Assembly (NCBI RefSeq): GCF_013035315.1
Contig: NZ_WQHP01000008.1
Span: 103,466-167,465 of the forward strand
Origin: Ruegeria arenilitoris
Lineage (GTDB): Bacteria; Pseudomonadota; Alphaproteobacteria; Rhodobacterales; Rhodobacteraceae
Direction of reading: 5' to 3'
DNA: 64,000 nucleotides
Part shown: in pieces, positions 18,090 through 26,797 of the stretch
How the letters are laid out: the number at the start of each line of letters is the position of its first letter
Position numbering within the stretch: position 1 is the stretch's first letter
Position numbers and translations under genes: made by a program
The notes under the pieces: generated by a model
Database searches by the model: none
What the model was told of the DNA's origin: nothing
What the model saw: only the letters and a program-made list of their open reading frames with translations

Positions 18090-19013
18090 ATGCCCGTCGA
18101 AAAGTCGGAACTAAGCCGCACAGAGCTTAGAAAATACTACATCACCGGATTGTTCATGAAAGGCGTCATCGGGGCCATGCGACTGCTGCCCTATGAAGCC
18201 CGCCTGGCGACCATGGGTGCGATTGCGCGGGGTTTGTCTCCGTTGATTGGCTTCACCAAGCGGGTGCGCAGCAATCTGAAACTGACTTGCCCGGACCTCC
18301 CCGAGGATGAGGTCAAGCGGATTTGCCGCGCCGTGCCCGACAATGCGGGCCGCGCAATCATGGAGCATTTTTCGCCCGAAGGTTTCACCGAGCGCCAGCG
18401 CAATGCGAAGGTCAGCGGCTCCGGCGTCGCGGCCTTTGATGCGGCCATAGCCGAAGGCCGCCCGATCATGATGATCACGGCTCATTTCGGTCACTACCTG
18501 GCGGCCCGCATCGCCCTGCAAGAGCGCAGCGGCCAACCCATCGGATGCCTGTACCGGCGCATGGCAAACCCATACTTTAACGACAAGTATGTCGAGGCGT
18601 TCTACAAGACCGGCTCACCCATGTTCGAACAGGGCCGCCGCGGGATGGTCGAAATGGTGCGTTCGCTCAAGAAAAGCGGGATCATTGCGATTGTCTCGGA
18701 TCTGCACGCACATGGTGGCGAAGAACTGACGTTCTTTGGCAAACCCGCCGTGACTTCGGTGCTGAATGCAGAGCTGGCGATGAAGTACAACGCCGTTCTG
18801 ATCCCGTGCTATGCCGTGCGTCAGCCCAATGGTGTGGACTTTGAAATCGTCCTGCACGACCCGGTTCCGCATACGGATCCCAAGACCATGACTCAGTTCA
18901 CCAATGATGACCTAGAAGCCATGGTGAAAAAGCACATGGGACAATGGTTCTGGATTCACCGGCGCTGGAAAACGTGGAACGGGCTGGGCGTTCAGCCCGA
19001 GGACATGCCCTGA
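18090..19013 (+). CDS. LpxL/HtrB-like acyltransferase with altered active-site motif
   Basis: Resembles lipid A or lysophospholipid acyltransferases that use acyl-ACP at the inner membrane. It has 307 residues and an N-terminal amphipathic/hydrophobic region (TGLFMKGVIGAMRLLP). The family block ITAHFGHYLAARIAL holds the catalytic histidine (H132), but the glutamate expected in the HX4E dyad is a leucine (L137). The later FFGKPAVTSVLNAELAMKYN and the basic WIHRRWKTW end are family-like. The substitution leaves activity and substrate in doubt. It follows the FliG-like gene after 91 bases and is convergent with the next gene. Confidence 0.78.
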   Translation: MPVEKSELSRTELRKYYITGLFMKGVIGAMRLLPYEARLATMGAIARGLSPLIGFTKRVRSNLKLTCPDLPEDEVKRICRAVPDNAGRAIMEHFSPEGFTERQRNAKVSGSGVAAFDAAIAEGRPIMMITAHFGHYLAARIALQERSGQPIGCLYRRMANPYFNDKYVEAFYKTGSPMFEQGRRGMVEMVRSLKKSGIIAIVSDLHAHGGEELTFFGKPAVTSVLNAELAMKYNAVLIPCYAVRQPNGVDFEIVLHDPVPHTDPKTMTQFTNDDLEAMVKKHMGQWFWIHRRWKTWNGLGVQPEDMP

Positions 19014-19715
19014 TCACTTGACCCGCGTGGCCGCAACGATCGGGCCATGCCCGGCCCTCTGGACCAAAACCACAGCGGGCAGATCCGACGTCAACGTGAC
19101 AGAAAACGCCTGAGGGGCCGCTCCGTCCCATTGTCCGGCCATATGCCAGTCTTCGACCACATTGGCATAGTCCAGCTCATGCCCAGCCAACTCTCCGCGC
19201 CGGATCGATGCATGGCGCATCGGCGAATACTGGATGACCCGCACGTTGTAAGTTTCACCAGCAGGCAATTCGACCGGCGTAACGCTCACTGTCACATCAT
19301 CCCCTGACCGCGTTGCCGAGACCGAAGCCTGTGCTGCCGCCTTGAGGTGCGCGTTGATCAGACGGTCCAACTCGCGCGATTGCGCCCCGACCACGTCCTG
19401 TTGACCGTTCACCACCATCTGAGGCGTATAGATCATCGACCGCCCGCCCTCGCGGGCATAGGCGCGCTGACGTAATGTGTGATCGGGGTCAGCGTATTCG
19501 TCTTTCCAGCCGATGTAATCCCAGTAATCCACGTGTAGAGCCAGACCGATCACGTCATCCCGTTTGGCCAGATCATGCATGATCCGATCCGCGGGCGGAC
19601 AGGACGAACACCCTTGCGAGGTGAAAAGTTCGACCACAACCGGGTCATTCTCGGCCACAGCGGCGGTGGCGAGGAAAAAGGAAACAAGTGCGGTTGCGCG
19701 AACAGATTTGATCAT
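19014..19715 (-). CDS. DUF1223 exported thioredoxin-like protein
   Basis: Start at the ATG at 19715 gives 233 residues with a signal peptide (MIKSVRATALVSFFLATAAVA). The mature protein opens with VVELFTSQGCSSCPPADRI, a thioredoxin-fold strand-loop with a CSSC redox pair typical of DUF1223 proteins, followed by LHVDYWDYIGWKDEYADP and YTPQMVVNGQQDVVG. It is probably periplasmic. The redox role is an inference from CxxC. Its stop codon abuts the stop codon of the convergent acyltransferase gene with no spacer. Confidence 0.85.
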   Translation of the reverse strand: MIKSVRATALVSFFLATAAVAENDPVVVELFTSQGCSSCPPADRIMHDLAKRDDVIGLALHVDYWDYIGWKDEYADPDHTLRQRAYAREGGRSMIYTPQMVVNGQQDVVGAQSRELDRLINAHLKAAAQASVSATRSGDDVTVSVTPVELPAGETYNVRVIQYSPMRHASIRRGELAGHELDYANVVEDWHMAGQWDGAAPQAFSVTLTSDLPAVVLVQRAGHGPIVAATRVK

Positions 19716-19860
19716 TATGGGTCTCAGGATTTTGGCTGGGTGCACAGTTTGGTTTAGCGGCATGCCCGTTCAACCTCCAATCAAGGTTTCTTGAGGCATG
19801 CGACCCTCGTGCCTCTTAAAATCTGTGTGCAATGGTATACATTAGGCGCAGCGCATCGCC

Positions 19861-19876
19861 TTGGTTCTTGAACCAA
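19861..19876. promoter_or_regulatory. Perfect dyad in the acnA upstream region
   Basis: TTGGTTC-TT-GAACCAA is a perfect 7-bp inverted repeat, extendable to GCC...GGC with one bulged base, lying 68 bases before the acnA start. It is a candidate operator for aconitase control. No T run follows on either strand, so it is not a terminator. The regulator is unknown. Confidence 0.45.
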
Positions 19877-19944
19877 AGGCTTTGGTGATGCAGATATCAC
19901 TTAGCGAATCCCGAGACCTAAGTCATTTCAGAGGGAGGCCACAG

Positions 19945-22635
19945 ATGCCCATCAAAGTCGGACAAGATACTGCCAAAACACGCCGCAGCCTAAGCGTGAA
20001 CGGTAAATCCATTTCCTATTACTCGATCCCCGCCGCGCAAGAGGCCGGTTTGGGCGATTTCTCGCGCCTTCCCGCCGCGCTCAAAGTGGTCTTGGAAAAC
20101 ATTCTGCGGTTTGAGGATGACGGCTTTTCCGTCTCGGTCGACGACATCAAAGCCTTTGGCGAATGGGCGACCAACGGCGGCAAGAACCCACGCGAGATTG
20201 CCTATCGCCCTGCCCGCGTTCTGATGCAGGACTTTACCGGTGTTCCGGCCGTGGTCGATCTGGCCGCAATGCGCGATGGCATCAAGGGGCTAGGTGGTGA
20301 CGCGCAAAAGATCAACCCGCTGAACCCCGTGGATCTGGTCATCGACCACTCGGTCATGATCGACGAATTCGGCAACCCGCGCGCGTTCCAGATGAACGTG
20401 GACCGCGAGTATGAGCGGAACATGGAGCGTTATCAGTTCCTGAAATGGGGTCAGTCGGCCTTCAACAACTTCCGCGTTGTGCCTCCGGGAACCGGCATCT
20501 GTCACCAGGTGAACCTGGAGTATCTGGCCCAGACCGTCTGGACCGACACCGACCAGAACGGGGATGAGGTCGCCTACCCTGACACGCTGGTCGGCACCGA
20601 CAGCCACACCACCATGGTCAACGGCATGGCCGTTCTGGGCTGGGGTGTCGGCGGGATCGAGGCTGAGGCCGCGATGCTGGGTCAACCAATCTCGATGCTG
20701 ATCCCCGAGGTTGTGGGCTTTGAACTGACCGGCTCGATGGTCGAGGGCACTACTGGCACCGACCTTGTTCTGAAGGTCGTTGAAATGCTGCGCGAAAAGG
20801 GAGTCGTCGGCAAGTTCGTCGAGTTCTACGGCGAAGGTCTGGACCGTCTGCCGCTGGCTGACCGCGCGACGATTGCCAACATGGCCCCCGAATATGGCGC
20901 GACCTGTGGTTTCTTCCCCATCGACGGTGAAACCCTGCGCTACATGCGCAACACCGGCCGGGATGAGGAGCGTCTGGCGCTGGTCGAAGCCTACGCCAAG
21001 GAAAACGGTCTCTGGCGTGATGAGAACTACGCCCCGATCTATACCGACACGCTGACGCTGGACATGGGCACGATCGTCCCTGCGATCTCGGGTCCCAAAC
21101 GCCCGCAGGACTATGTCGCCCTGACTGACGCCAAGGCGGCCTTCACCAAAGAGATGGCCGAGACCTTCAAGCGCCCGATGGGTAAACAGGTCGAGGTCAA
21201 AGGCGAAGAATACGGCATGGAGTCGGGCAAGGTTGTGATTGCCTCGATCACCTCCTGCACCAACACCTCGAACCCTTATGTGATGATCGGGGCCGGTCTG
21301 GTGGCGAAAAAGGCGCATGAGCTGGGCCTGAACCGTCAGCCTTGGGTCAAAACATCTCTGGCCCCCGGATCGCAGGTTGTGTCCGAGTATCTTGAGGCCG
21401 CAGGTCTGCAACAGCACCTGGACGCTATCGGTTTCAACCTTGTCGGCTATGGCTGCACCACCTGCATCGGGAACTCCGGCCCGATCCAGCGGGAAATCTC
21501 AGAGGCGATTTCCGAGGGCGATCTGGTCGCTACTTCGGTCCTGTCAGGCAACCGAAACTTCGAAGGCCGGATCTCACCGGACGTGCGCGCCAACTATCTG
21601 GCTTCGCCGCCGCTGGTGGTGGTCTATGCGCTGGCGGGCACGATGGGTATCGACCTGACATCGGAACCGATTGGGCAGGACAAGGACGGAAATGATGTCT
21701 TCATGAAAGACATTTGGCCGACCCAAAGCGAGATTGCCGAACTAGTCGAAGCAACCGTGACCCGCGAGGCGTTCCAGTCCAAATACGCTGACGTCTTCAA
21801 AGGCGATGAGAAATGGCAAGGCGTCGAAGTTCCGCAACAGGAAACCTATGACTGGCCTCCGACCTCGACCTACATCCAGAACCCGCCTTACTTTCAGGGC
21901 ATGGGCGCCGAACCGGGCACGATCTCGAACATCGACGGTGCGAAGGTTCTGCTGATCCTTGGCGACATGATCACCACCGACCATATCTCGCCCGCCGGGT
22001 CGTTTGCCACGACCACGCCAGCCGGAAAATATCTGACCGACCGTCAGGTGCAACCGCGCGAGTTCAACTCGTATGGCTCGCGCCGCGGCAACCACGAGGT
22101 CATGATGCGTGGCACATTCGCCAACATCCGCGTAAAGAACGAGATGCTGGATGGTGTCGAGGGCGGTTACACAAAGGGCCCCGATGGTCAGCAGACCTCG
22201 GTCTATGAGGCGTCGATGGCTTATCAGGAACAGGGCGTTCCTCTGGTGGTATTCGGCGGTGAACAGTACGGCGCGGGGTCTTCGCGTGACTGGGCGGCCA
22301 AGGGTACGGCGCTGCTAGGCGTCAAGGCCGTGATCGCCGAAAGCTTTGAGCGCATCCACCGCTCGAACCTGGTTGGTATGGGCGTCATCCCGTTGGAATT
22401 CACCGGCGGTGACACCCGCAAAACGCTGGGCCTGAAGGGCGACGAAACCGTCTCGATCCACGGTCTGGACACGGTCGAACCGCTGCAAGAGGTGCCCTGC
22501 ACCATCGTCTATGGCGACGGCACCGAGAAGACGATCACGCTGAAATGCCGGATCGATACCGCGCCCGAGATCGAATACATCGAAAACGGCGGTGTTCTGC
22601 AATACGTTCTCAGGAACCTGGCAAAAGCAGGCTAA
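19945..22635 (+). CDS. acnA: Aconitate hydratase
   Basis: Interconverts citrate and isocitrate in the TCA cycle using a [4Fe-4S] cluster. The 896-residue length and N-terminal MPIKVGQDTAKTRRSLSV place it in the AcnA/IRP1-type group. Cluster cysteines are in SITSCTNTSNP and GYGCTTCIGNSGPI, and substrate-binding blocks GTDSHTTMVNG and GAGSSRDWAAKG are present. The frame opens at 19861, but GGGAGG seven bases before the ATG at 19945 fixes the start. It is monocistronic with its own terminator. The cluster makes iron or oxidative regulation likely. Confidence 0.96.
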   Translation: MPIKVGQDTAKTRRSLSVNGKSISYYSIPAAQEAGLGDFSRLPAALKVVLENILRFEDDGFSVSVDDIKAFGEWATNGGKNPREIAYRPARVLMQDFTGVPAVVDLAAMRDGIKGLGGDAQKINPLNPVDLVIDHSVMIDEFGNPRAFQMNVDREYERNMERYQFLKWGQSAFNNFRVVPPGTGICHQVNLEYLAQTVWTDTDQNGDEVAYPDTLVGTDSHTTMVNGMAVLGWGVGGIEAEAAMLGQPISMLIPEVVGFELTGSMVEGTTGTDLVLKVVEMLREKGVVGKFVEFYGEGLDRLPLADRATIANMAPEYGATCGFFPIDGETLRYMRNTGRDEERLALVEAYAKENGLWRDENYAPIYTDTLTLDMGTIVPAISGPKRPQDYVALTDAKAAFTKEMAETFKRPMGKQVEVKGEEYGMESGKVVIASITSCTNTSNPYVMIGAGLVAKKAHELGLNRQPWVKTSLAPGSQVVSEYLEAAGLQQHLDAIGFNLVGYGCTTCIGNSGPIQREISEAISEGDLVATSVLSGNRNFEGRISPDVRANYLASPPLVVVYALAGTMGIDLTSEPIGQDKDGNDVFMKDIWPTQSEIAELVEATVTREAFQSKYADVFKGDEKWQGVEVPQQETYDWPPTSTYIQNPPYFQGMGAEPGTISNIDGAKVLLILGDMITTDHISPAGSFATTTPAGKYLTDRQVQPREFNSYGSRRGNHEVMMRGTFANIRVKNEMLDGVEGGYTKGPDGQQTSVYEASMAYQEQGVPLVVFGGEQYGAGSSRDWAAKGTALLGVKAVIAESFERIHRSNLVGMGVIPLEFTGGDTRKTLGLKGDETVSIHGLDTVEPLQEVPCTIVYGDGTEKTITLKCRIDTAPEIEYIENGGVLQYVLRNLAKAG

Positions 22636-22641
22636 AAGACC

Positions 22642-22670
22642 AAAGCCCCGGCCTCTGCGCCGGGGCTTTT
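22642..22670 (+). terminator. Terminator of acnA
   Basis: A perfect 11-bp stem (aaagccccggc/gccggggcttt) with loop CTCTGC is followed by TTTT. It starts six bases after the acnA stop codon. Confidence 0.92.
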
Positions 22671-22695
22671 GCATTCAGCACCTCACGTCCAAACC

Positions 22696-22724
22696 CAAGA
22701 AAAGAGCGCGTGCCGAAGGCACGC
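22696..22724 (-). terminator. UUCG-loop terminator of the ccm cluster
   Basis: On the minus strand GCGTGCC-TTC-GGCACGC forms a 7-bp stem closing a C(UUCG)G tetraloop and is followed by GCTCTTTTCTT. It lies 22 bases after the ccmG stop codon and faces the acnA terminator tail to tail. Confidence 0.75.
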
Positions 22725-22745
22725 ACCGCTTGGCAACAGCTCGGG

Positions 22746-23282
22746 TTACTGACCGGCCTTTTCCAGGGCCGGGCGAATAGTGTTTTCGATCACACGCTGA
22801 GTGATCGGACCAGCGAAACGCAAAATGATCGTGCCATTTCCATCCACGACATAGGTCTCGGGCACGCCATAAAGGCCCCAGTCCAGCGCCATGCGACCCT
22901 GCTCATCCCGCCCTATCGCCTCGTAAGGGTCACCGAGCTCGGTCAGGAACGCATCCGCATTGGCCAGTTGGTCCTTGTAGTTGATGCCATAGACCGGAAT
23001 GCCCTCTTCCGACAGCGCCTCAAGGTTTGGATGCTCGGCCCGGCACGGGGCACACCAACTGGCCCAATAGTTCACCAGCTTGACCTCACCATCCCGCAAG
23101 GTGGCATCGTCAAACAACGTCTTGCCCGGAAACTCGGTCAGAACGACCGGCGGGGCGGATTGACCTTCGCGCGCTGATGGCAGCGCATTGGGATCTTCGC
23201 GGAACATGCCGATACCGGCCAGTACGGCAAAAGCACCGAAGATCAACGGCGGAGCGATCATCAATGGTGAAATCTTAGCCAT
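22746..23282 (-). CDS. ccmG: Thiol:disulfide interchange protein CcmG/DsbE
   Basis: A membrane-anchored periplasmic thioredoxin that keeps the apocytochrome c CXXCH cysteines (or CcmH) reduced for heme attachment. It has 178 residues: an N-terminal anchor (MIAPPLIFGAFAVLAGIGMF), then a thioredoxin fold with active site NYWASWCAPCRAEHP and the CcmG-typical GVPETYVVDGNG loop with cis-proline. Last gene of the ccmABCDG set; its ATG overlaps the ccmD stop codon by eight bases, indicating translational coupling. Confidence 0.95.
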   Translation of the reverse strand: MAKISPLMIAPPLIFGAFAVLAGIGMFREDPNALPSAREGQSAPPVVLTEFPGKTLFDDATLRDGEVKLVNYWASWCAPCRAEHPNLEALSEEGIPVYGINYKDQLANADAFLTELGDPYEAIGRDEQGRMALDWGLYGVPETYVVDGNGTIILRFAGPITQRVIENTIRPALEKAGQ

Positions 23283-23433
23283 TGCGCGTCATCCTGTTTT
23301 CAACCTTTTCCATCTCGGCCCGGATCTTGCGGCCACGCAGGACCGAAAGAACCACAAGGGCAACCAACAATGCCAGCGACGCCGCATAGGACCACAGGAC
23401 CGCGTCCGCATACTTTCCAAGATCAGGCATCAT
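23275..23433 (-). CDS. ccmD: Heme exporter protein CcmD (small membrane protein)
   Basis: A 52-residue single-pass membrane protein, M-MPDLGKYADAVLWSYAASL onward, with one transmembrane helix (SLALLVALVVLSVL) and a basic, polar C-terminal tail (RGRKIRAEMEKVENR). CcmD holds CcmC and holo-CcmE together and helps release heme-loaded CcmE. It overlaps ccmC by an ATGA junction (23430-23433) and ccmG by eight bases. The family member is easily missed because of its size; position between ccmC and ccmG and the topology identify it. The second of two adjacent ATGs (23430) could also be the start. Confidence 0.9.
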   Translation of the reverse strand: MMPDLGKYADAVLWSYAASLALLVALVVLSVLRGRKIRAEMEKVENRMTRNG

Positions 23434-24203
23434 CCGCTAACCCTTTCCCGTGCCAAAAGCGCCTTTATCCGCCGCGCTCGGATTTCAGTTCCGGTCCGAT
23501 ACAGCACCAGCGCAATGAACAGCAGAACAAACCCGATCATGCACAGCAGCAGAGGGTAGAAGTAGATGTTCGAGACTTTCTCTTCCGTATCTGCACCGGT
23601 CACCGCTGCGGCACGCATCACCGAAGCCCCCTGATGCAGGCCCTGGTTCCAGAAGTTCACGGCATATCGGCTAAGAAGCGCAAAAACCGACCCCACCAGA
23701 CACAGGACCGAGGTCAGATCAGCCGCCGTGTCAGAATCCTCGATCGCTTCCCACAGGGCGACATAGCCCAGATAGAACAGAAACAGGATCAGAAACGACG
23801 TCAGACGCGGGTCCCACGCCCACCATGTGCCCCACATCGGCTGGCCCCAGATCGCGCCGGTTGCCAGAGCGATCAGTGTCATCACGATCCCGACCGGAGC
23901 TGCCGCACGCGCGGCCAGCGCACTGACATGGTGGCGTCGCACCAGCCAGACCAGCGAAGTTACCAGCATCATCAGCCAGCAATTGATCGCCATAAGCGCC
24001 GAAGGCACGTGCAGATAGATGATCTTGACCGTTGAGCCTTGCTTGTAATCATCCGGTGTGAAGAAAAACCCCCAGATCAGGCCAACGACCAGGCAAATGG
24101 CGGACGAAATCCAGAAAACCGGCAGAACCCGTTCGCTGGTTGCCAGGAATTTGCGTGGGTTGGCGTATTCCCAGAGGGTGTTGGCTTTGGCTGCTATAGA
24201 CAT
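23430..24203 (-). CDS. ccmC: Heme ABC transporter permease CcmC
   Basis: An inner-membrane protein that presents heme to CcmE during cytochrome c maturation. It has 257 residues with six predicted helices. The tryptophan-rich periplasmic motif WGTWWAWDPRLTS is diagnostic, and flanking histidines (IIYLHVPSA before it, and VNFWNQGLHQGAS after it) are the likely heme ligands. ccmB lies 61 bases upstream, the largest gap inside this cluster, and ccmD overlaps it downstream. Confidence 0.96.
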   Translation of the reverse strand: MSIAAKANTLWEYANPRKFLATSERVLPVFWISSAICLVVGLIWGFFFTPDDYKQGSTVKIIYLHVPSALMAINCWLMMLVTSLVWLVRRHHVSALAARAAAPVGIVMTLIALATGAIWGQPMWGTWWAWDPRLTSFLILFLFYLGYVALWEAIEDSDTAADLTSVLCLVGSVFALLSRYAVNFWNQGLHQGASVMRAAAVTGADTEEKVSNIYFYPLLLCMIGFVLLFIALVLYRTGTEIRARRIKALLARERVSG

Positions 24204-24264
24204 GGGCCTTACTTAGTCCGAGTCGTGCTTGTTCTCAATTGACATCAGTCAAACTGCGACCGCG

Positions 24265-24921
24265 TCACCGAAGGTTGATCCGCAACACCGCGGCGCTAGC
24301 AAACGGCAGCAACGCAATCGTAGCCGCGGTGATCCCGCCCAGCATAAGCAAAGGGGTCTGCGTTTCCATCCCAGTAGCCCCGCGACGGGCGACTTCGGCC
24401 CCAAAAATCAGTGTTGGAACGTAAAGCGGCAGAACCAGCAGAGATAACAGCAACCCGCCGCGTTTCAGGCCCACGGTCAGGGCAGCACCAAAGGTTCCAA
24501 TAACGCTCATGGCCGGGGTGCCTATCAGCAGCGAGATCACCAGCCAGAAAAAGCCAGGCACCGGCAGGTTCAGCAAAACACCCAGAAACGGCGCGGCCAG
24601 AACTAATGGCAAACCGGTCGTCAGCCAATGCGCCAGCGCTTTGATCGACACGACAGCCTCAAGCGGCAACGGCGCGGTGGCCAGCAGGTCCAGCGACCCG
24701 TCCTCCCAATCCAATGCAAGCAGTCGGTCCAGCGACAGCAGGCAGGCCAAGAGCGCCCCCAGCCACAGGATACCGGGCGCGATGGTGGATAGCAGCGAGG
24801 ATTGTGGGCCCACTGAAAAAGGTACCAGAACGGTCACGATCAGGAAGAACGCAAGCCCCAGCCCAAAGCCCCCTCCGGCACGGAAGGCCAGTTTCAGGTC
24901 GCGCAACAAAAGGGCGATCAC
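24265..24921 (-). CDS. ccmB: Heme exporter permease CcmB
   Basis: Membrane subunit that forms, with CcmA, the ABC complex whose ATP hydrolysis releases holo-CcmE from CcmC. The 218-residue protein begins [18 protein letters not shown] and has six hydrophobic segments, with the family block [19 protein letters not shown] at residues about 70-90. Its start overlaps the ccmA stop by four bases (ATGA). Confidence 0.95.
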   Translation of the reverse strand: MIALLLRDLKLAFRAGGGFGLGLAFFLIVTVLVPFSVGPQSSLLSTIAPGILWLGALLACLLSLDRLLALDWEDGSLDLLATAPLPLEAVVSIKALAHWLTTGLPLVLAAPFLGVLLNLPVPGFFWLVISLLIGTPAMSVIGTFGAALTVGLKRGGLLLSLLVLPLYVPTLIFGAEVARRGATGMETQTPLLMLGGITAATIALLPFASAAVLRINLR

Positions 24922-25532
24922 AGGAAGCCTCCGTCAAAATCGTCGATGGGCTTTGGCTTGGCTTTGTTGGGGCCCACATCCAGAACTTCGCCTTCGAGGC
25001 CAAGGTCGATATGGGTCGCGATCAGGGCCGAGCCCCCCTGCCCCAGATGCGCGCGTACGGCATCGGCAAACATTTGTACAGCGTTCTTGTCCAGCGACAC
25101 GGTCGGCTCGTCCAGCATCCAGATCGACCGCCCGGTGACCAGCATCCGGGCCAGACCAAGGCGGCGCTTCTGACCGGCTGAAAGGTTCCCAGCATGGCGG
25201 TCAGATAACTCGTTCAGTTCAAAGGCATCCAGTGCGGGTTGAATATCCTGCGTTCCGAAGACCGAAGCCCAGAAGGTCAGGTTTTCCACCACCGTCAGCG
25301 TCGGCTTCAGTCCGTCGGAATGCGAAGCATAGGCAATTTGATCCTCGGCCCCCTTGACCGTACCCGCCAGTGGCAACTGCAATCCGGCCAAAGTCCGCAG
25401 CAGCGTCGTTTTGCCGATACCGTTTGGCCCGCGCAGGATCAGCGCGCGCCCTGGCAGTAGCGAGAAGGTAAGTCCTTCCAGAACGGGAATGCCGCCACGG
25501 GCGATGGCTAGGTCGGTCACGGTCAGTGTCAT
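24918..25532 (-). CDS. ccmA: Heme exporter ATP-binding protein CcmA
   Basis: ATPase of the CcmAB complex. It has 204 residues with Walker [13 protein letters not shown], the ABC signature [15 protein letters not shown], Walker [13 protein letters not shown] and an H-loop in IATHIDL. First gene of ccmABCDG here; ccmE, ccmF and ccmH are not in the window, and ccmI lies 33 kb away. The 148-base region upstream carries a repeat element. Confidence 0.95.
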   Translation of the reverse strand: MTLTVTDLAIARGGIPVLEGLTFSLLPGRALILRGPNGIGKTTLLRTLAGLQLPLAGTVKGAEDQIAYASHSDGLKPTLTVVENLTFWASVFGTQDIQPALDAFELNELSDRHAGNLSAGQKRRLGLARMLVTGRSIWMLDEPTVSLDKNAVQMFADAVRAHLGQGGSALIATHIDLGLEGEVLDVGPNKAKPKPIDDFDGGFL

Positions 25533-25620
25533 GCAGTCCCGCTTATCTCATTGCGGACAGGGGCAAAAGGCGAGATTTGCCGCAGGGACAGCAGGGCCGA
25601 GCAATTTGTCGGGTGCGGGA

Positions 25621-25670
25621 GCGAGAGGCCAGCCTCTCGCGCTCTCCGAGGTATTTTGGGCCAGATGAAG
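25621..25670. repeat. Rhodobacteraceae-type intergenic repeat with palindrome
   Basis: GCGAGAGG-CCAG-CCTCTCGC (25621-25640, perfect 8-bp stem) is followed by a GAGGTATTTTGGGCCAGATGAAG-like tail (two pieces: GAGGTATTTTGG and GCCAGATGAAG). From memory, short intergenic elements with a GGTATTTTNGNCAGATGAAG-like core are common in this family. Only this copy is seen in the window. It may act as a transcript-end or stabilising hairpin for the gene at 25681-26034. Confidence 0.5.
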
Positions 25671-25680
25671 GAGGATCCGG

Positions 25681-26034
25681 TTATACGGGGATCAAAGCGA
25701 GCGCGATGCGGCGACCTTCGGACAGCAGAACATTGTATGTCCGGCAGGCAGCTGGTGCATTCATGATCTCGACGCCGATACCAACCTTTTCCATCGCGCT
25801 GCGAAGGTCTGTGGGTATGTGCGTGAGATCGGCGCCGGTTCCGATAAGCAAGACGTCAACATTTTCGGCCAGAGCAAGCAGCGGATCGCGATCATCATAA
25901 CCACCCCAAGCTGTGGTACCTTGCGCGCCTGTCAGAACCGCGCCCTCGTAAACCTGACCGCCGATGCGGAAGAAACCGGGGCCATAGCCGTCGATCGGCA
26001 CAGCGTTGTTATATGTGATCTCATTCAATCGCAT
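25681..26034 (-). CDS. Mth938-like domain protein (DUF498)
   Basis: A 117-residue single-domain protein resembling the Mth938/NDUFAF3 family: GYGPGFFRIGGQVYEGAVL, then NVDVLLIGTGADL and GIGVEIMNAPAACRTYNVLL. In mitochondria the relative is a complex I assembly factor; the bacterial role is unsettled. Linkage to secDF is common in alphaproteobacteria. It overlaps the upstream TauE-family gene by 14 bases and is therefore part of the same transcript. Confidence 0.85.
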   Translation of the reverse strand: MRLNEITYNNAVPIDGYGPGFFRIGGQVYEGAVLTGAQGTTAWGGYDDRDPLLALAENVDVLLIGTGADLTHIPTDLRSAMEKVGIGVEIMNAPAACRTYNVLLSEGRRIALALIPV

Positions 26035-26797
26035 GGGCGTCCTCTATGCCCCATATAGGCAACCCCGACAAGGCGGCAACCGCGATCGCGATATAGGCCG
26101 CATAGCGGTAGAGTTTCTCTTTTTCCGGGTTGAACATCCGGCCGCCCAGCCAGTTGCCCAACAGATTTGGGACCGAAAGCGCCAGCCCCAGAAAGATGCT
26201 GTCGGGCGTCACGCGCCCCATGGCGGACAGGAAGCCAAAGATCAGGAAATCAAACCCGAAGAGAAACAGCAGGATGGTGGCACGGATGACCTCGATCGGC
26301 AGCGGACGGGACATGTAGAACAGGATCACGGCAGGTCCAGGCAGGCCTGCGACACCACCTAAAAATCCGGCGGCACCACCAATTGCCGTCACCATCGCGC
26401 GCCGCACACGGCCCTGATACCGCAGGCCAAGGATCAGGATTGCCAGCAACAACAGGGCCAAAAGGCTGACCGCGTATCGGAACACCTCAGGCGCGACCAG
26501 TGTAAGTAGCCACAAGCCAATCGGCAGAAGCAAGGCGCATCCCAGCAGCAACCGCACAAGGTCGCCGCGATCCACGGCTCGCCATGCCCGTCGCAGGTTG
26601 GGCAGTGGTCCGAAGATGTCCATGATGGTCAGCCCGATCAGCGCCCCGAACGGGCCCAGAAACGGTGTCGCCAGAGGCAGGAAGATCAGCGCGGTCCCAA
26701 ACCCGGAAAACCCGCGCACGACTCCGCTTAGAAAAGCTGCAAAAAAGAGTACGGCCAGCCCCGTCGGGGACTGGCCGAACAGATCAAGCGTCCACAT
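26021..26797 (-). CDS. TauE/SafE-family membrane exporter (first copy)
   Basis: A 258-residue polytopic protein of the TauE/SafE anion exporter family, with paired glycine-rich helices (FFAAFLSGVVRGFSGFGTAL and AIGGAAGFLGGVAGLPGP). I start it at the ATG at 26797 (MWTLDLFGQSPTG), which overlaps the end of secF by 14 bases; the frame extends further upstream without a binding site. The substrate is unknown; sulfite or a sulfonate is typical of the family. Its place inside the sec-ccm block looks like operon packing rather than function. Confidence 0.85.
   Translation of the reverse strand: MWTLDLFGQSPTGLAVLFFAAFLSGVVRGFSGFGTALIFLPLATPFLGPFGALIGLTIMDIFGPLPNLRRAWRAVDRGDLVRLLLGCALLLPIGLWLLTLVAPEVFRYAVSLLALLLLAILILGLRYQGRVRRAMVTAIGGAAGFLGGVAGLPGPAVILFYMSRPLPIEVIRATILLFLFGFDFLIFGFLSAMGRVTPDSIFLGLALSVPNLLGNWLGGRMFNPEKEKLYRYAAYIAIAVAALSGLPIWGIEDAHAIE

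Noticed and set aside
20290..21417. A 375-codon minus-strand open frame inside acnA
   Set aside because: Antisense shadow of aconitase; no binding site or domain.
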